Origin: Ascaris suum
Taxonomy: Eukaryota > Nematoda > Chromadorea > Rhabditida > Ascarididae
Assembly: GCA_013433145.1 (NCBI GenBank)
Contig: CM024190.1
Coordinates: 6,796,120-6,860,119 of the forward strand
Direction of reading: 5' to 3'
DNA: 64,000 nucleotides
Part shown: piece by piece, positions 1 through 12,906 of the stretch
How positions within the stretch are numbered: position 1 is the first letter of the stretch
Layout: every line of letters starts with the position of its first letter
Made by a program: the position numbers and the translations under genes
Notes under the pieces: generated by a model
Told to the model about the DNA's origin: nothing
The model's input: the letters and a program-made list of their open reading frames with translations, nothing else
Databases searched by the model: none

Positions 1-2200
1 GTGGAGGTTTGCTGAGCGAGGCAAAAACTTCGGCGCTCAGTAAAAAAAAGGTGGCGATATTGATGAGGAACGGATCAAGTAGTTACGAGAGGGTACGATG
101 ACGATTAAGGCGAAGATAACATTTCCCCAGGTTAAATTTCCGATCTTTTGAGGTGAAAGTGATTCATTGATTTTTGTATACGTTTATGCTATCAATGGGA
201 TCTTCGTTTCGGTTCCGACTATTGAAGGGGATTTTTTTATTGGTGATGATTATTGCAGTTCAGTTCTTTAGTCAAAAGCTACTCACCAAAATATACATCC
301 GGGAGTCGATAATACGCCCCAAAATATGACAGCACTCGCCTCAGCTCCTCTCCATGGTGCTTTAACCGTTGGGATACGAGAGAAAGAGGAAGTGGCAAGC
401 GTTCAACTCGTTGCTTCGTTGTTGGAACTTAAAAAGCAGTAAGAAGAAACGGAATCACCATGAACTCCTGTTTTACGGCTACAAAGGGGTGCATGAACGC
501 GTTTCGAGGGTTCCGATACACTGATAAATGAAAACGGTCCATCCACTCTCGCTATTGTCCATTGTTTTTCTTGTTTTCTGCCGTTTTGCGCTTTAGCAAC
601 GCCTCCCCTAGAAAGAATCATTAGCCATATTCTTTAATACTCCAAAATATCTAAGCACTTTTCTAAATAATGTGCCGAAAACATCGTTAAAATCTTTATA
701 ACACTGCTTATTGTACTAAGTGATCGGCATAGTATTTACTATCTTTTGTGTACATTTTGACTTGGACAGCTGAGTTCATCTATACATTGGCATAGAATAG
801 GTGAGTCGGTTATGGAGCTATTGTACATTTTTCTGAAGCCCCGAACCGGTGTGCCAGTCTACCAGCTCTTCGAGCTTGCGCCATTTACTTGTCAATTATC
901 AAGTTTAATGCAGCTTAGCATCTGGTCACATTTCAGATTTGACGTTAATTGATATATTGCTAGTATTTACAATGAGGGATTTCAGCGTTTTCTTTTGGTT
1001 CAAACGCGTGGTAAAAGTCTCCATAGATATTTGAAAGACGTGCTGTCATAACTGTCTATCGCTCACAATCAAAATTTGCATATTGCGAGAGTGGAAACGT
1101 ACGTAGCGAAGAGAGAAGCAGAAGCCTAGGTGCAAGTCTTTCTTCAGGTTATAGCTAAATGCACAAATATTTTCTTCCGAATGCATCACACATGAACGTA
1201 TCGGTCGTGAAGTATGACGTTAATTACAGTGGAACGCTGCACAAAAGTGCGGTGTTTTGTACGTGTGTGGACGTGATTTACTGCGTCATGCGTGGCTGTC
1301 AATTTAGGCGCCCTTTTTTTTGCTGCCTGAACCTGTTTCTTCGGTACCGTTAGCGAAAACCTTTCCCCCTCATCACCCAGTCCACAGTTATTTGATCTTC
1401 TGTTCCTAGAATTCATCATCTCTGATGAAATATTTCTAAATACGCAATTAGTCAACGATTCATGAATTCTGATTCCATTATAAAATTTTGAACCATATGA
1501 TCAGGTTTTATGTTTCTCGAAGCTCGTCGTTTAAATTTGGAATCAAAACTTCCTCCTGTGTTCGCATCACCTGAATTTCCTTTGATCAGCGTTTTCTCCT
1601 CATTTCTGCACTACAGTTTATTGGTGCATTATGATTTCATTATCTGCCTTGGTATATTTGTGACAGTATTGTTCTTCATAGCGGCTCTCAGAAAGCGTGG
1701 GGCGGTTGCATTTCATAGACAATTTCACCTAAGAGAATATTGGAGATTACTGTTAATTTCGAAGTCAGCATTGGTTGTTGCGACGGAAACAGCAGAAAAG
1801 CGAAAAGCTAGCGAACCATGATGTTTTTTTTTTTTAATTTCGCTTTGTTTTAAAGCCGCATAATCGCACCTTTCCATCAAACGTCCCCATTAGGGATCCG
1901 CGATTCTCCAGTATATTCATTCTGATCGCGTTTGGCGGATCGACCTTCCGCCGTCTTTATTCGCCTATGTTCTTGCAGCTCTTAAATGAACCTTCGACTC
2001 TTCGCTGGAACGAACACATCAAAGGGGTGATCAGGCTTAGGTATGACTGTTGCTCCTTCCTTTTATACCGATAAACAGCTCATCAGTTACGGCTTGCATT
2101 AGTCACCCTTTTGTCAGCTGTCATCCAGCCGTTTGCGTCCTTACCTGAGAAATGTCCCTCCTGCGGCCATCCGTGCTCTCTAGCAACATCTACGACATCG
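1..2200. other. Left flank, no recognised gene
   Basis: No protein family was recognised here. The longest open frame is 1510-1821 (+), 103 codons, with one hydrophobic stretch (about residues 35-58) that could be a membrane helix followed by a basic tail. It has no recognisable motif, and its composition does not stand out from the surroundings, so it is not called as a gene. A T-rich run follows its stop at about 1826-1836. Confidence 0.4.
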
Positions 2201-2210
2201 TTCTGACGAA

Positions 2211-2455
2211 ATGATGCAGACGTTTGCTTCGACAATCGCAGTCGCAGCATCCTTAAAAATGGAAGCACCGCTTGAGCTGTTGGGGAATGTCATAACGCGA
2301 TCCCTTTCTGACCGCGACAATAATAACACCTTCGAAGCATTATGAAAGAGATTTGATGAACTCCTTAGAGGTGTTACCGTGAAATTAGACAGCGGCAACC
2401 AAACTTCGATTGTTACTTCCAAAACCAGAGATATTCGATACACGACAAATATGTT
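2211..2455 (+). pseudogene. gag/protease-like remnant of the gypsy element
   Basis: One plus frame from the ATG pair at 2211, interrupted by a single TGA near 2341, reads a gag-like stretch with NTFEAL, stop, KRFDELL. This resembles the conserved TFE-x-W-(Y/F)-x-RYED block near the start of nematode gypsy polyproteins. The same frame continues into VKLDSGNQTSIV, which resembles the retropepsin active site (D-T/S-G followed by hydrophobic and Ser residues). Placement just upstream of RT supports this. The match is short, so confidence is moderate. Confidence 0.45.
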
Positions 2456-2780
2456 AATTTCATATGTTTACGTTCGTCGACGCATTGAAAAATTTGTTGG
2501 AAATATTCAAGCATTGAATGTTCTAATTTAGTGTCCTTTGTCAATATTTCAATTGAAACTCATATAACTCATCTATGCGGACAGCGTTGATCATAAACAC
2601 GAAAGTTTCGCAGTTGGAATATATGCAAAATCAAAATCGATAATGATACTATAATAAAAACACTTAGAGTTGCGTGCAAACGGCTGAAAAATCAAATCAC
2701 GAAAATAAGGCAACATACCTTGCCAGTTATCGCCACTACCTCATTCAATGCACTTCTGTTGGACCGGCGACATCAGTGGA

Positions 2781-3001
2781 AGAAATCGTAGCACCTAAGT
2801 GGCAATCTGGAGAGCAGTCAACGGGGTTTTAAGATTCGCTATCGAACTGCACTGTAATGCGTATATGCCAACATCGCCGTTCTAACACAGCCGCTGTGAA
2901 AAAGGGGGTTACTCTGTCAAATCATGGTAGATGCGCAACAAAACACCTCCTCAGCTGAAAAGCCGAAGTGATTAAGAAGTCGTAGCACCTAAGAGGCAAT
3001 C
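2781..3001 (+). repeat. Pair of 27-bp direct repeats inside the retroelement
   Basis: A 27-base segment at 2781-2807 recurs at 2975-3001 with two mismatches, offset 194 bases; the shared core is GTAGCACCTAAG. The pair lies in the unexplained gap between protease-like and RT segments. It could be the edge of an inserted element or a partial tandem duplication. Confidence 0.6.
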
Positions 3002-3470
3002 GCTGAGGTCTAGGATTTAAGCAGAGCTATTTTACATCTCTATCGAATCAAAGCATTCTTCATGTCAACTTTCCGTCTCTAATTGAGCTTCCGAAAAAGT
3101 CCTGAGTCAACAAGAGTTCAGGTGTAACAGTACCTCCCAACCCACCACTTCTGTTCAACTTCTTTACAAGTAAGGGATATGCCATAGAACTCTCTCGTTT
3201 TCCTGGTAGCGTTGTTGTTTAATTCCGCATTCCGAGCACACGCTACTCAAGCCATTACGTCTGCAGCCGCAGTTCGCTCGACCTTCGTTGCAACTAAATG
3301 ATCCATAAACGTGGAATGTGCGTCATTCTTGTGAATATGCGCTGTCGACTCACAAACGACTGGCTAGGGTCGGACACGATCGAGATGATCCAAGCTCCCC
3401 ACAGGCACAGCGTCTGTCGCCACTGCCATTCAACTGTCTACTAAAGCAATTCGGTCACTACAATCAGGCA

Positions 3471-3960
3471 GAAGAGACTCCAGGACGGCAACCAAACGTC
3501 AGGCCCACTTTCCATCCAAAATGCCCAGTACCTTATAGAAGGAAACGATCCCGTTGACAGAGGATTGGAGCAACTCGAATGGTTGTTAATTATCTCCAAA
3601 GCGACCTATTCAGCATGAGCAGCATCCATCGTCAACATGAAACAACTGATGGGCACTGTTTATCTGCGCTCGCTTCTTGATAAGACTCAGCGGGTTTTGG
3701 AAAGCACCAGGATCTTTTTTTGCTCCGCGAGAGTATTTTCTTTGCAGTGGATAGTGTACGCTTCTCTTCCGCCTTTGCGAAGGCATATCTTCAACTATAG
3801 GTCGATGATTCCACGTTTAAAGTCGGCTACTTTCGGAGTCACATTCGATACTGGAATCTTCCAACAAATAATAGACGCAATGCTGTCGAGTCCTTTCTTC
3901 AGACAACGTTCTAATTATGGGTCAAACGGAAATGAAACGCAGCCGAAACTTCTGGTTACG
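3471..3960 (+). pseudogene. Reverse transcriptase remnant (Ty3/gypsy pol)
   Basis: Going 5' to 3': a linker with FHPKCPVPYRR (about 3510), matching the F-R-P-K-R-P-V-P-Y entry to gypsy RT; then a frame near 3565-3640 reading LEQLEWLLIISKATYSA, equivalent to the EL-x-RLE-x-x-GVI-x-x-V-x-x-S-W block; then FGVTFDTGIFQQIIDAML (about 3832-3885), equivalent to PFG-x-x-x-A-P-x-x-FQ-x-x-MD-x-x-L. The catalytic Y/F-x-DD motif is not intact. Frame changes and a stop in the S-W position show decay. Confidence 0.75.
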
Positions 3961-4039
3961 GAAACTTCTCTTCCTCGCGCAAGCGCATTGAGAAATGTGA
4001 ACTTCATATATGTCAAGCATCTTGATTTCTCTGTCGACC

Positions 4040-4492
4040 AGAATGTTCGTCAGCATCACTCATCCAAAACTGAGGCAGTTTTGCGAATGGTACAACTACA
4101 TGTGTCATTTTGCTGAGGTATTTTCCAAGTTTAATCGGCTGCTGTGGAACTTTCATCAAAGATTTGCAAGAACTTCGAGCTTTTTCGACGCATTTCTCGA
4201 AAAGACCGCCGAATTTTCCTGACCAGCTCAAAGCCACATAACACTTGAATATGCGAAAACCATCCTTCTATCACATCTTCTGCTCATTTATTTCGATCCC
4301 TAAGTGAACATTACCTTAGCTGCTGATGCATCAAGTCAAGCCATCGACTGGATCATTCTTCGTCATTACCTCACTGAACCCCAGAAAGCTGTCTTTCGCT
4401 CTTCTGGCTCGCTCAAAACAACAAAAAAGAATTACGCTCAGATTGACAAGAATGAGCTTGGTCTGATTCTTGTCGTCAGCATGTCTCATTAG
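4040..4492 (+). pseudogene. RT connection and RNase H remnant (Ty3/gypsy pol)
   Basis: A frame at about 4070-4160 reads LRQFCEWYNYMCHFAEVF, corresponding to LRSFLG-x-x-NYY-x-x-F of the RT connection region. At 4304-4492 another frame reads LAADASSQAIDWIIL, then SGSLKTTKKNYAQIDKNELG. This is the RNase H start (T-D-A-S-x-x-G-I-G-A-V-L) and its A-S-R-x-L-x-x-x-E-x-x-Y-x-x-x-x-x-E-x-L block. The first catalytic Asp and the Glu are still readable. The frame ends early at a TAG (4490-4492). Confidence 0.8.
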
Positions 4493-5059
4493 AGCTTCTT
4501 GGCGGCTGCAGATTCATATTGCTGGCGGAACGCTAACCGCCCACAGTCGTGGTTTTGAAGCAAAAGAATTCTAGCGTGCGCCTAACAGCCGTTGGCGACA
4601 ATGCTTCTTGCATACAATTTCGCAGTCGAATACAGCATCACGAACTGATCCAGATCTCCCGACCCATCATCAAAACTGTTTTTAGGCGGCATCTTGCTCG
4701 AGAAAGATGTCGCCCTGTTAGAGTTAATACTGATGTTCGCCACGTTTCTAGATTCCGTGCGTGCTGTCTCGATCGCTACAAAAATGACCGATGAAGCGAT
4801 CAGAGGAGGTGCACTACTTCAGAAAGTCACCATATTTCGAGGTTATCTTCGCAGCTATTTATTCGCCACGTATCGCTCTCCATGTTTGACGGCTGCGTTT
4901 TATATGCAGAACCCGCCATAGCAGTCTTCAATGACGAATGCCTAACATCTTCCAGCAACTTCATTCAGGATCTCTCGACACAATCTTAATGAAAGATCTT
5001 CATCGCGGTCGCGTATACAGGCCGAGCATCGATATACGGGTCGAAGAATTGGTGCGAAT

Positions 5060-5870
5060 TTGCTTCTAATGTGCAGCTGCGGCGAAGCCTCGCCTCCGAT
5101 AAAAACAGCGCCTGGTACACAGCCGTTGCCATCTAAACTGCACTGTCATATTCGTGTAGATTTTTTAGTCCATTTGAAGCAAAACTATTTCGTCATCATA
5201 GTCGATGCTTTCTCAAAATCACATGAAATCTTTGTGGGCAATCGTATGACCACCATGGTCACGATCGGTTTCCTCATCAGCTGTTTCCACAGTCTAGAAT
5301 GCATGAAGTCTCCGCTTCCGGTAATGAAACGAAGTTTTGGGCACCACAGTACGAAAAATCTTGTGTAAAAATGGTATCGTGCATATCACTGCATATCATT
5401 TCGCCTGTTTATCACCGCAGTCGAACGGCTAAGCAGAACGCTTCTTCGACATTTCAAGAGAAGCACACTGAGGCTAAAAGAAGAGGGAAGGAAGGAGTAA
5501 CGATCAGAATTCTCTAGCGTTTCTTGCTGGACTATCACTTTTCACCGTACCCGACGCCTGAGTAGGTCGTCTCATCTGCCGAACTCTTCTGGCAACAGAG
5601 ACTCTGAACTTCGCCGAGTCTCACTCGCCTTTCCAAAAATAGCATCTTCAGACGAAAGATAAACGCTTTCATTGAGATAGAGGTCAGCAAGCACTACTGA
5701 GCCTAAAAGCGCAACTTCAATCCTGGCGATCTTGTCGAAATTGGCGCATAAAATCATGGAACGCACCCCTCATGGGTTGCTTCAAAGACGTGTTGTTTAT
5801 GAAGTGTAGATCGGCTCAAATTTCTCGACGCCTCTAATGATGAGGTTTGCACTCATTTGAATGGATCCAG
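5060..5870 (+). pseudogene. Integrase remnant (Ty3/gypsy pol)
   Basis: At 5145-5220 a frame reads HIRVDFLVHLK followed by YFVIIVDAFSKSHEIFV, the integrase core start (H-x-D-F-x-G-P then VVVDA-x-S-K-W-x-E). The second catalytic block (I-V-S-D-N-G-x-x-F) is corrupted at about 5320-5360. A second frame reads HIISPVYHRSRTAKQNA (about 5395-5440), matching the S-P-Y-H-P-x-S-N-G-x-A-E-R block. A third reads FNPGDLVEIGA (about 5715-5747), like the F-x-x-G-D-x-V motif of the C-terminal domain. Several frame changes are needed. Confidence 0.8.
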
Positions 5871-8800
5871 AGATGAAAGCACTGACAAGGCTCTAGACGA
5901 CGTTTGAGACGTTTCGTTTGAATGCATCGAAATATGTGGGATCCACTGAAATTCCTGCCCATGGGGCGTTACATGATTTTCGTGAAGATGACTGTAGTCA
6001 CGGAGTGAGTGAGGACGGGAAAAGATCACTGAGATGGCTTAGCTTAGCCACAACGTCCGTTACGAGCTGGCCGACCACTGTCGTCAACTCAGTCTAAATC
6101 CATAATGTAAACATTATTTCCGATCATTTTCACCTCAAGAATATGTGAGCTTATCGCCACATTTCCATCCTATCTCCTTGTCCTTAACTCACCTTACCAA
6201 TCCTTTCGTCACTGTCGCGTCAAACGGCGAAACAGCCAAAACAAAATCCCAGCGAAGTGATCAAGAAGATTTCGCTGGAGATTTTGTGAGACAGGAAACA
6301 TAAAATCCTCACTTTGTTGTGAGGGGATTCGATGTCTCCTCCTTTGTTGTCATTCTTTATAAGTGTATTTAACTCTCGACGTCTCTTAGTCGCTGTCTCT
6401 TTCGTAAAAGCGCTTAGGGGGAACCGCATCTCCCCCCCCCCCCCCCCCCGCAACCCCCTTTTCTCTTGCATATATTTGTCGCGTCCTTTCGCGACAGTCA
6501 CTGAAAAAGAAGGTTTTGTAGTGGGAGCCATAAAAATATCTGAAAACGTTATCTCAGAATGTTGCCTTGATCGTCTTGATTCCGATTTATAGCGACGGCA
6601 TGTAACCGCATCTTTTCACCAACAACTCTCCAGATAACCACATCTTCCCATTAATCATTCGAGAATTTTATAAATTCAAAAATGGGTTGGTTCTTTAGTT
6701 CTGACAATACCCATTAAAGGCCTATGATTCTGCAGCATACATCTCTTAAGCTTTTGCTGCTTTTCAATAAAGCTTCCGATTAGTCATTGCTTCGAATACA
6801 TACACAATGCTGATCATTGTCGATCGTTCACGAACAACTCATTTCTTCTCACTTCCGCCTCCTTCTCGTCGCGTTCTCCAGTTCCATTTAGAAAAGAAAG
6901 AGTCCTCCGCTTACAGCTTCATGCAGATGGTGGAAAGATTCCGTAGGAGGGCAGGAAAATGCGGAGAGAAAGACAGAAATAGTTTGAAAATTATAAGAAA
7001 AAGCATTTTCAAAATTGCATTAGGAGAGCTCAAAATTTGAACCTGCGACTGTTTTGATCAACGTAAGGAAACCAACGGCCATGCAAAGACCTCAATTTTC
7101 GAAAATTGGGGCGAAAATTTGTCTGAAATCGGGGGAGGGAGGGGAGGGGGGAAGAGAGATGGACAAGGAACGGAAAGGGAAATGCTACAACTTATTATTA
7201 TTTTCATAAAAGGGACAGGTTGCTGAAGCATATCCTTAAGCAAAATGATTCATCCGAACTTGCATCAAACTATGCATTTTGCATTTCAATTTAGCACCTG
7301 CTTGAAATTTTTTTACCACGCTAGCCGTCATGAGTATCTAAGAAAATTTCGAAGTGTTCTACTATTGCGTATTTCTTCTTGCGCCCAAAATTAGAATGAT
7401 GGATAGCGTCGCAGCAGTGCTGAGTTAAATGTGATTCCGCAGAAATCATATTTCGCAATTGGTCGATTGTATTGGAATCAGGTGTATCAATCTCTAATGC
7501 TCGAGGCATAATTGCTTTGAATTTGTTTAGTATTAATGCGATTTGATTGTCATTCGTTTTTCGATATTATATGCGATAGTCATGAAAGAAAGCGCTTATC
7601 ATCCTTGATTTAATAATTGTTTGCTTTTTTTAAAAACATTTTCCCAACTCAGGATAGTTTTTATTTTGCAACTTTCGAATACGCACTGCGTGAAATCACA
7701 AGACGTCTTTTTGTTCCTTTAATGTCTCGTGACTAGGACATTCGCCATTGAACAAGTCCCATCCTACTTCTGTCAGTTGTATATATTTTTACAGGCTCTT
7801 TAGAAAATCTGAAAAGTTTACTGTTTTTTTTTTAAACCGTATTTCCTCGTAAAATTCGATGTTTGGGAGGAAGTAAAGTGCAATGAACAGTAGGAAGAAC
7901 CAGTAAGAAGGACCTATCGAAATGCAAGTGAGAATCATTCTTTGTAACTGGTACAAGTGTGTTTGCGTTAGCATCGCTTTGCACTCGAAAACACACCACA
8001 AGCGCGACACATGGGGGGTCTCATTCATGTCACCTTCAAGAAGCGCTCCAATTAAGGCAATGATTCAGGTGTCATTTTAACACATTTAGCGAACGGCATT
8101 TTGCAAAGCGCATTATGGCACGTGATTTTTGTTTGTGTAAACGGAGGTATGCTGTTTCTTCGGCAAATAGAGTTCGCCGAGAAAGCTGTGACGATAAAAT
8201 TGTCACTGGTGGTTTGTGTTTAGAGCACACCCGTAATTTCGACTCACATACCTTTTTGACAGAAGGTGATTTCCGTCCAGAGAAGGGCGTAAGATAAGAT
8301 CCCGACGGAAGGTATTGAACAACGTTCCAATGTAACGAGTGTAAATTACGGCTTTCGTGTTACGCATATCAGTAATTTTCGATGGAAGGGTGTAAACTAA
8401 TAGGTGTGCTATATGTGTGCTGGAATTTTCAAAATGAAGGTTGGGAGTTTCAGAGCAAAGAAACTTTCAGAGGGAAAATGAGACGAAAGTTTTAGAAGGG
8501 GAAGTGAATTGAGTTGAATTCATTCACGTAATGCGTTTGTTACATAGAGATCTCAAAAGACTCACTACGAGTGCTTATTGAAGAACATTGCTGGGATGGT
8601 CTGAAGTACTTGAGCTTCGATTACGAAACGCTATCGTGTGGGGTCTTCATTTATCTCGTGGCTCGAGAATCTCCGCGGTAGGATGTCGAGGGCACAAACC
8701 TTCGTTAGTACTTCGTGCTCCTCCATTTCGGAGTCGCAGAGCCCGGTTTAATTTCTCTCTCCGTTCTTCGCCCCAACCCCAATGCATAGTGACTATTGAT

Positions 8801-10820
8801 GTAGGCAGTTAGTTGTTGCAAAGAACCAAATATAACAGTATAAAATGGTTATGAGACACCTGGCACTTCGTTTTTCTGCAGTGAATAGATAATAAGGGAG
8901 AAGAAGAAATAACATGGAACAATCTCTGGGTGGAATGAAATTTCTACGGTCGTATTAATAGCTGGTGTCTTATATCTTATCACATATTGTTCTGAGTTAT
9001 GTGGCGATAGCAGTATCATTTGGGGGCAGCAGCTAGGGTTTCCAACAGCGAAAAGATTACGTTTTCAAACCGTGCATAATGGAGCACTGGAGCCTTTTGA
9101 ATGAACAAGCGAAGGACATATTGGTATTGGCTGAAGAGGTGGGAGAGTGGGGGATTTGTTAGTGAATATCCTAAATAACATTCAAGATTTCGGAAAAAAT
9201 TAATAGGTCTATTTTAGGTGCGACTTCAAATCGCCATCTGTATGGATTTCGAAAGTCGGACCCTCGCAAGTTATAGTTCTACTCATAATACGCGAAGGTT
9301 TCCTTAATGAAACCGATCACTTTGATCGATAAATGTTAATTATTTAAGTTAATACTGCAGCAAGAAATTTGGCTGAAAATTAGCCGAAAAATTTCCACAA
9401 GTCATTCATCAAAACGGAAATTTTGAACAGATACGACGAATTTGCAGCGATATTTATATATGATTTCGAATTTCTCAAACGTACAGATAAATTAATCTAT
9501 CACATTAGCCCCGAATAAATTGCGTTGATATGAATAGAACCACTCTGAGGTTAATAATTTGGATTGCCATCCTATTAGAACTATCAAATTGCATACTAAC
9601 ATACTTGTTTTAGTATGAGTGTCATACGAGAGATTGCCAACGAGGAGCAAAAATCTAAAGTAGAAACCTAAGGAAGAATGTGAGACACTCAAAGATACAG
9701 ATGAAAATGATTTTTGTCAACACAATTCGTTGAGACCTGTTTTAGAGGAAATTACTTGTTCAACGTATAACGATCTGATATTTATTCCATCAAATTCAGC
9801 GTTGATTTTCGATTCATGAAGGAATTTATTATAGAATAAGCATAGAGAAAAGACGAATGGAACAACTGAGCTGAACGTTTCGTTAAGAAAATCGTATCAT
9901 ATACAAATAGTTACGTTAAATGTTATACACTTCACGACTTTTCCGGAATGCCATAGGTTATACAAACTAAAAGTGCAACATTTCTTGGCTTTTAATTCGA
10001 ATTCGTTTTTTATACACTGATCGAGTAATAGTATTGTTCCTCGTGAAGGGCATTGTGCCAGTAATAAGAAATCGACAATTAGGGCTGACTTTTGGTTTAG
10101 AGTACTATTTGAAGAGCGAGGGAATTTAGCTGGGCAAAATGCTATTTATTTATTTATTTATTTGTTACAGTTTCGTTGATTGATTCCTACTAAAGAGACG
10201 TCAAAACTGCCCATAAGCAGCACTAATATGAGCACAGTTGCGCATCATCACCACTAATCATAATTACAGAAAAATGTCAATGAGAACGCATGCATGGTTG
10301 ATTAGACTTATTAAGTGATAAGCAGCCAACAGTCAACCGTTAGAATGCCTAATTGGCTTGCATTTTCTCTTAAAATCCCATTGAAATAGAATGTGGTTGT
10401 ATATTACCAAATAATATTCGTCGTATAAAAACTCAAGTTTATCTCTGAAATAGCACTTGTTGGGCATTCGAATTTTCAGTAATTCTTCAATCCAGCGATC
10501 ACATCGTGAACATTATGTTTCTATTTGGGAAAATCTATTTAGCTAGCGAGGGTTTCGTTCGCTCAAAAGTACATATATACCTTCATCTAGGTATAAATAG
10601 TATGAAGTTAGGTTTTATTGCAACGCTGTTATCATCGCTGTAATATATTCATTGATAATTTTTTGAAATCTTTAACTTTTCAGCGATTCGGTTCTATTCT
10701 CTTAACCGAATTCATTGTTTTATTAAAGCTCAGTGAAATGTAGCGTGATTAACGAGGATGAATTAGTAATCCAGGAAGTAATTAGTTAGAGTGACTCTAT
10801 CAACGAGTAACGTTTATTGG
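5871..10820. other. AT-rich intergenic DNA
   Basis: No gene recognised. It holds an 18-base C run (6432-6449), a purine-rich tract (7131-7160), poly-A/T runs and a short (TATT)n array at 10143-10164. Open frames of 60-80 codons occur on both strands (for example 8115-8297 plus and 9492-9692 minus) but show no motif and no splice-site support. Confidence 0.5.
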
Positions 10821-10828
10821 TTGGGGCA

Positions 10829-11760
10829 TTACTTATATGGCGGGAATTTTGAATTTATAGACACTTTGAGAGGTGCGGGAGCGTGTAGAACTAGTTTATG
10901 GTAGATGTGCGGAATGCTGAGGAGGGATAGATGCGTTAGTGGCGGGGGGTTTTGCGGGTTGAAGAAGAGCGAGCAAGTTGCGACAAGTTGCGAGATGCGC
11001 GCTTCGCTGAGAGCACATGTCGAGATGGCGACTACAAAGCGGCGCTTCGTGTTTTTTGGTGCCATTCTTGAGGAAAAATGAACGAGATTTATTCGTATGT
11101 GTTTGCGTATGTCAACACCTACCTGTGGTTGCAGTCGTTGAGGTGTATGAACGATGATGACGCGAACTTACCTGCCATCTTATAAAATTGCCGCTAGACA
11201 AGAGGTGCGCAATGGTGCGCCTTTTATGCAATCAACGGGCTATCACGAAGCGACGCCGCGCAAAACACGACAATCGCTTGTTGATCGTGATGGTTCATCT
11301 TGCGTATTGTTCGCTGGCCATCGGCTACCAACCGGAGATGCCCGCCGGCAATCGGGCCCCGAATAGCCTGCGGCGATCCGACGTAACACTACTTAGGTGG
11401 GCCCTGTTCGCACGGCAACGTCACTGCTCGTCAACGTATGAAGCGCGTCTGCATGTTGCCTGTGCTGGAATGCAGGATGTGCTTGATTGAGCTGTGCTCT
11501 TTGGGCAGCCAATTTCTCAGCTTCTTGCTTGAGCCTGTTTAGAGCAGCTGACCTTGTTGCTGCAACTGTTGCGGCTATCGCGATTCACTGCTGCACTTTG
11601 AGTGTACGACACAGTCAGGCCGAGTCGTCTGCATTATTCGGAAGCAGCAAACGGCAATATTGCACTCGTCCCGGCCTGAGTGCGCGTTCAACTCTTCTTC
11701 CTCAGATTCTTCCTGCTTTTGCTGTGCTTACGGGCGGTGCTGTGCATCGAAATTTGTGAA
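10829..11760. other. GC-richer island, unassigned, possibly exonic or promoter
   Basis: The base composition here (10950-11060 and especially 11190-11740) is clearly richer in G+C and CpG than the flanks, which in this genome usually marks exons or promoters. On the minus strand a frame without ATG is open from 11584 to the TAA at 11393-11395. It contains NRLKQEAEKLAAQRAQL, with leucines spaced seven apart like a short coiled coil or zipper. The same frame is open again after that TAA for about 60 codons. Two plus frames are also open (11188-11490 and 11487-11759). A minus ATG at 11178 is followed after seven bases by the consensus donor GTAAGT. No family was recognised; a decayed mobile element or 5' exons of an unfound gene are both possible. 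Confidence 0.3.
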
Positions 11761-12906
11761 CACCATGTGGCGTGCTGTTTTAAAATTATTATTTGCATTT
11801 TCAAACTTCCCAATATCAAACCGCAAAAATTATTCTGCTCCCATTTCCTTTGAAAATTTTTCTTTCAACTGTATTTTTATTCTATCGCTTTTCGCTTTCT
11901 TCAATTGCTGCTAAGGCTTGCTTGAAAGCTTTGTAGAAATGCTTGCTTAAAAACCATTGCATTTGGTACTATCTGATAACTATGAATTATATGTGGAATG
12001 TAACTGAGAGCAATTTCTTTGACTTATTTCATCGCAAATTTCCGATACATACCTCTATGCTATCGTGAATTTCCACTTATTTTTCTTGAAACGTGAACTT
12101 TTGACTAATTTTAACGAATGTTTTTTGAAACTCTTTCTGAGGTAATAGCGTATTTGTTGCAAACGCAAATACAACCTGAAAAGCAGGCCGAAAGGAATAT
12201 TTTACAGCGCTCAATATGAACGTAATACGTTATAAAAAATAGTTTCGGCAAAATGTCGATTGCCCAACGTGATATATGAGTATAGCAATTATCGCGCGAA
12301 TTACCACATTTTGCAGAATGGTCATCGAAGTTATTGATGCGGTGTGTGTCTTTTTTTTTCCTGGAATTCCAAGGTTTTTCACTATGGTTGTCTTGCTACG
12401 ATAATACCACTTGTAAATTGCGGAAATGAGTACAGTCGTTTGACTGGCATTCAATAAGAGGACAGTCGAGCAACCTCCATAACTCATCTGATTTCCCTCC
12501 CTCTTCGCCTCCCTCCTCTCCCCATCGTCAAAATATATTGGGAGACCCGTAAATCGAAAGAACATGACGCCCGTCGATTTCATGGAATGCATTCTTTTAT
12601 ATCGCATTTGCTTTAGAAATAATTTAAGGACTTTAGCGATTCACTTCTTCCTTCGTTGTCTCCTTCTCATGGCAGTTTTTCGTATATGGAACTAAGGGAT
12701 ACTTTTTGCGATTAGACCTGTTTGTTTATACTGTTAGAAAAAAAGCGAAATTGGTGATAAGTCAGACTCTCTGTACATTCAGCCCCTCATTTCCGAGGCA
12801 TTGTGAGCCCGAGGATTTTTCTCCTCTACTATATACAATATAATTAGTCAGAGTTTCTTCTCCAAAAAGTTGCAAGCTAGCTGTTCTTCTCTCAAATGTG
12901 TTTTAG

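Larger units (their letters stand above)
2211..5870 (+). mobile_element. Degenerate Ty3/gypsy LTR retroelement
   Basis: Remnants of an LTR-retrotransposon polyprotein occur in the expected order on one strand: gag-like and aspartic-protease-like residues (2211-2455), RT entry and RT core (about 3471-3960), RT connection and RNase H (4040-4492), and integrase core plus C-terminal region (5060-5870). Reading them needs many frame changes and stop read-throughs, so the copy is dead. Domain order RT-RH-IN is that of the Ty3/gypsy group. No flanking LTR pair was seen by eye; the ends given are the limits of recognisable protein, not of the element. About 850 bases between the protease-like and RT segments match nothing and may be a later insertion. 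Confidence 0.85.
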
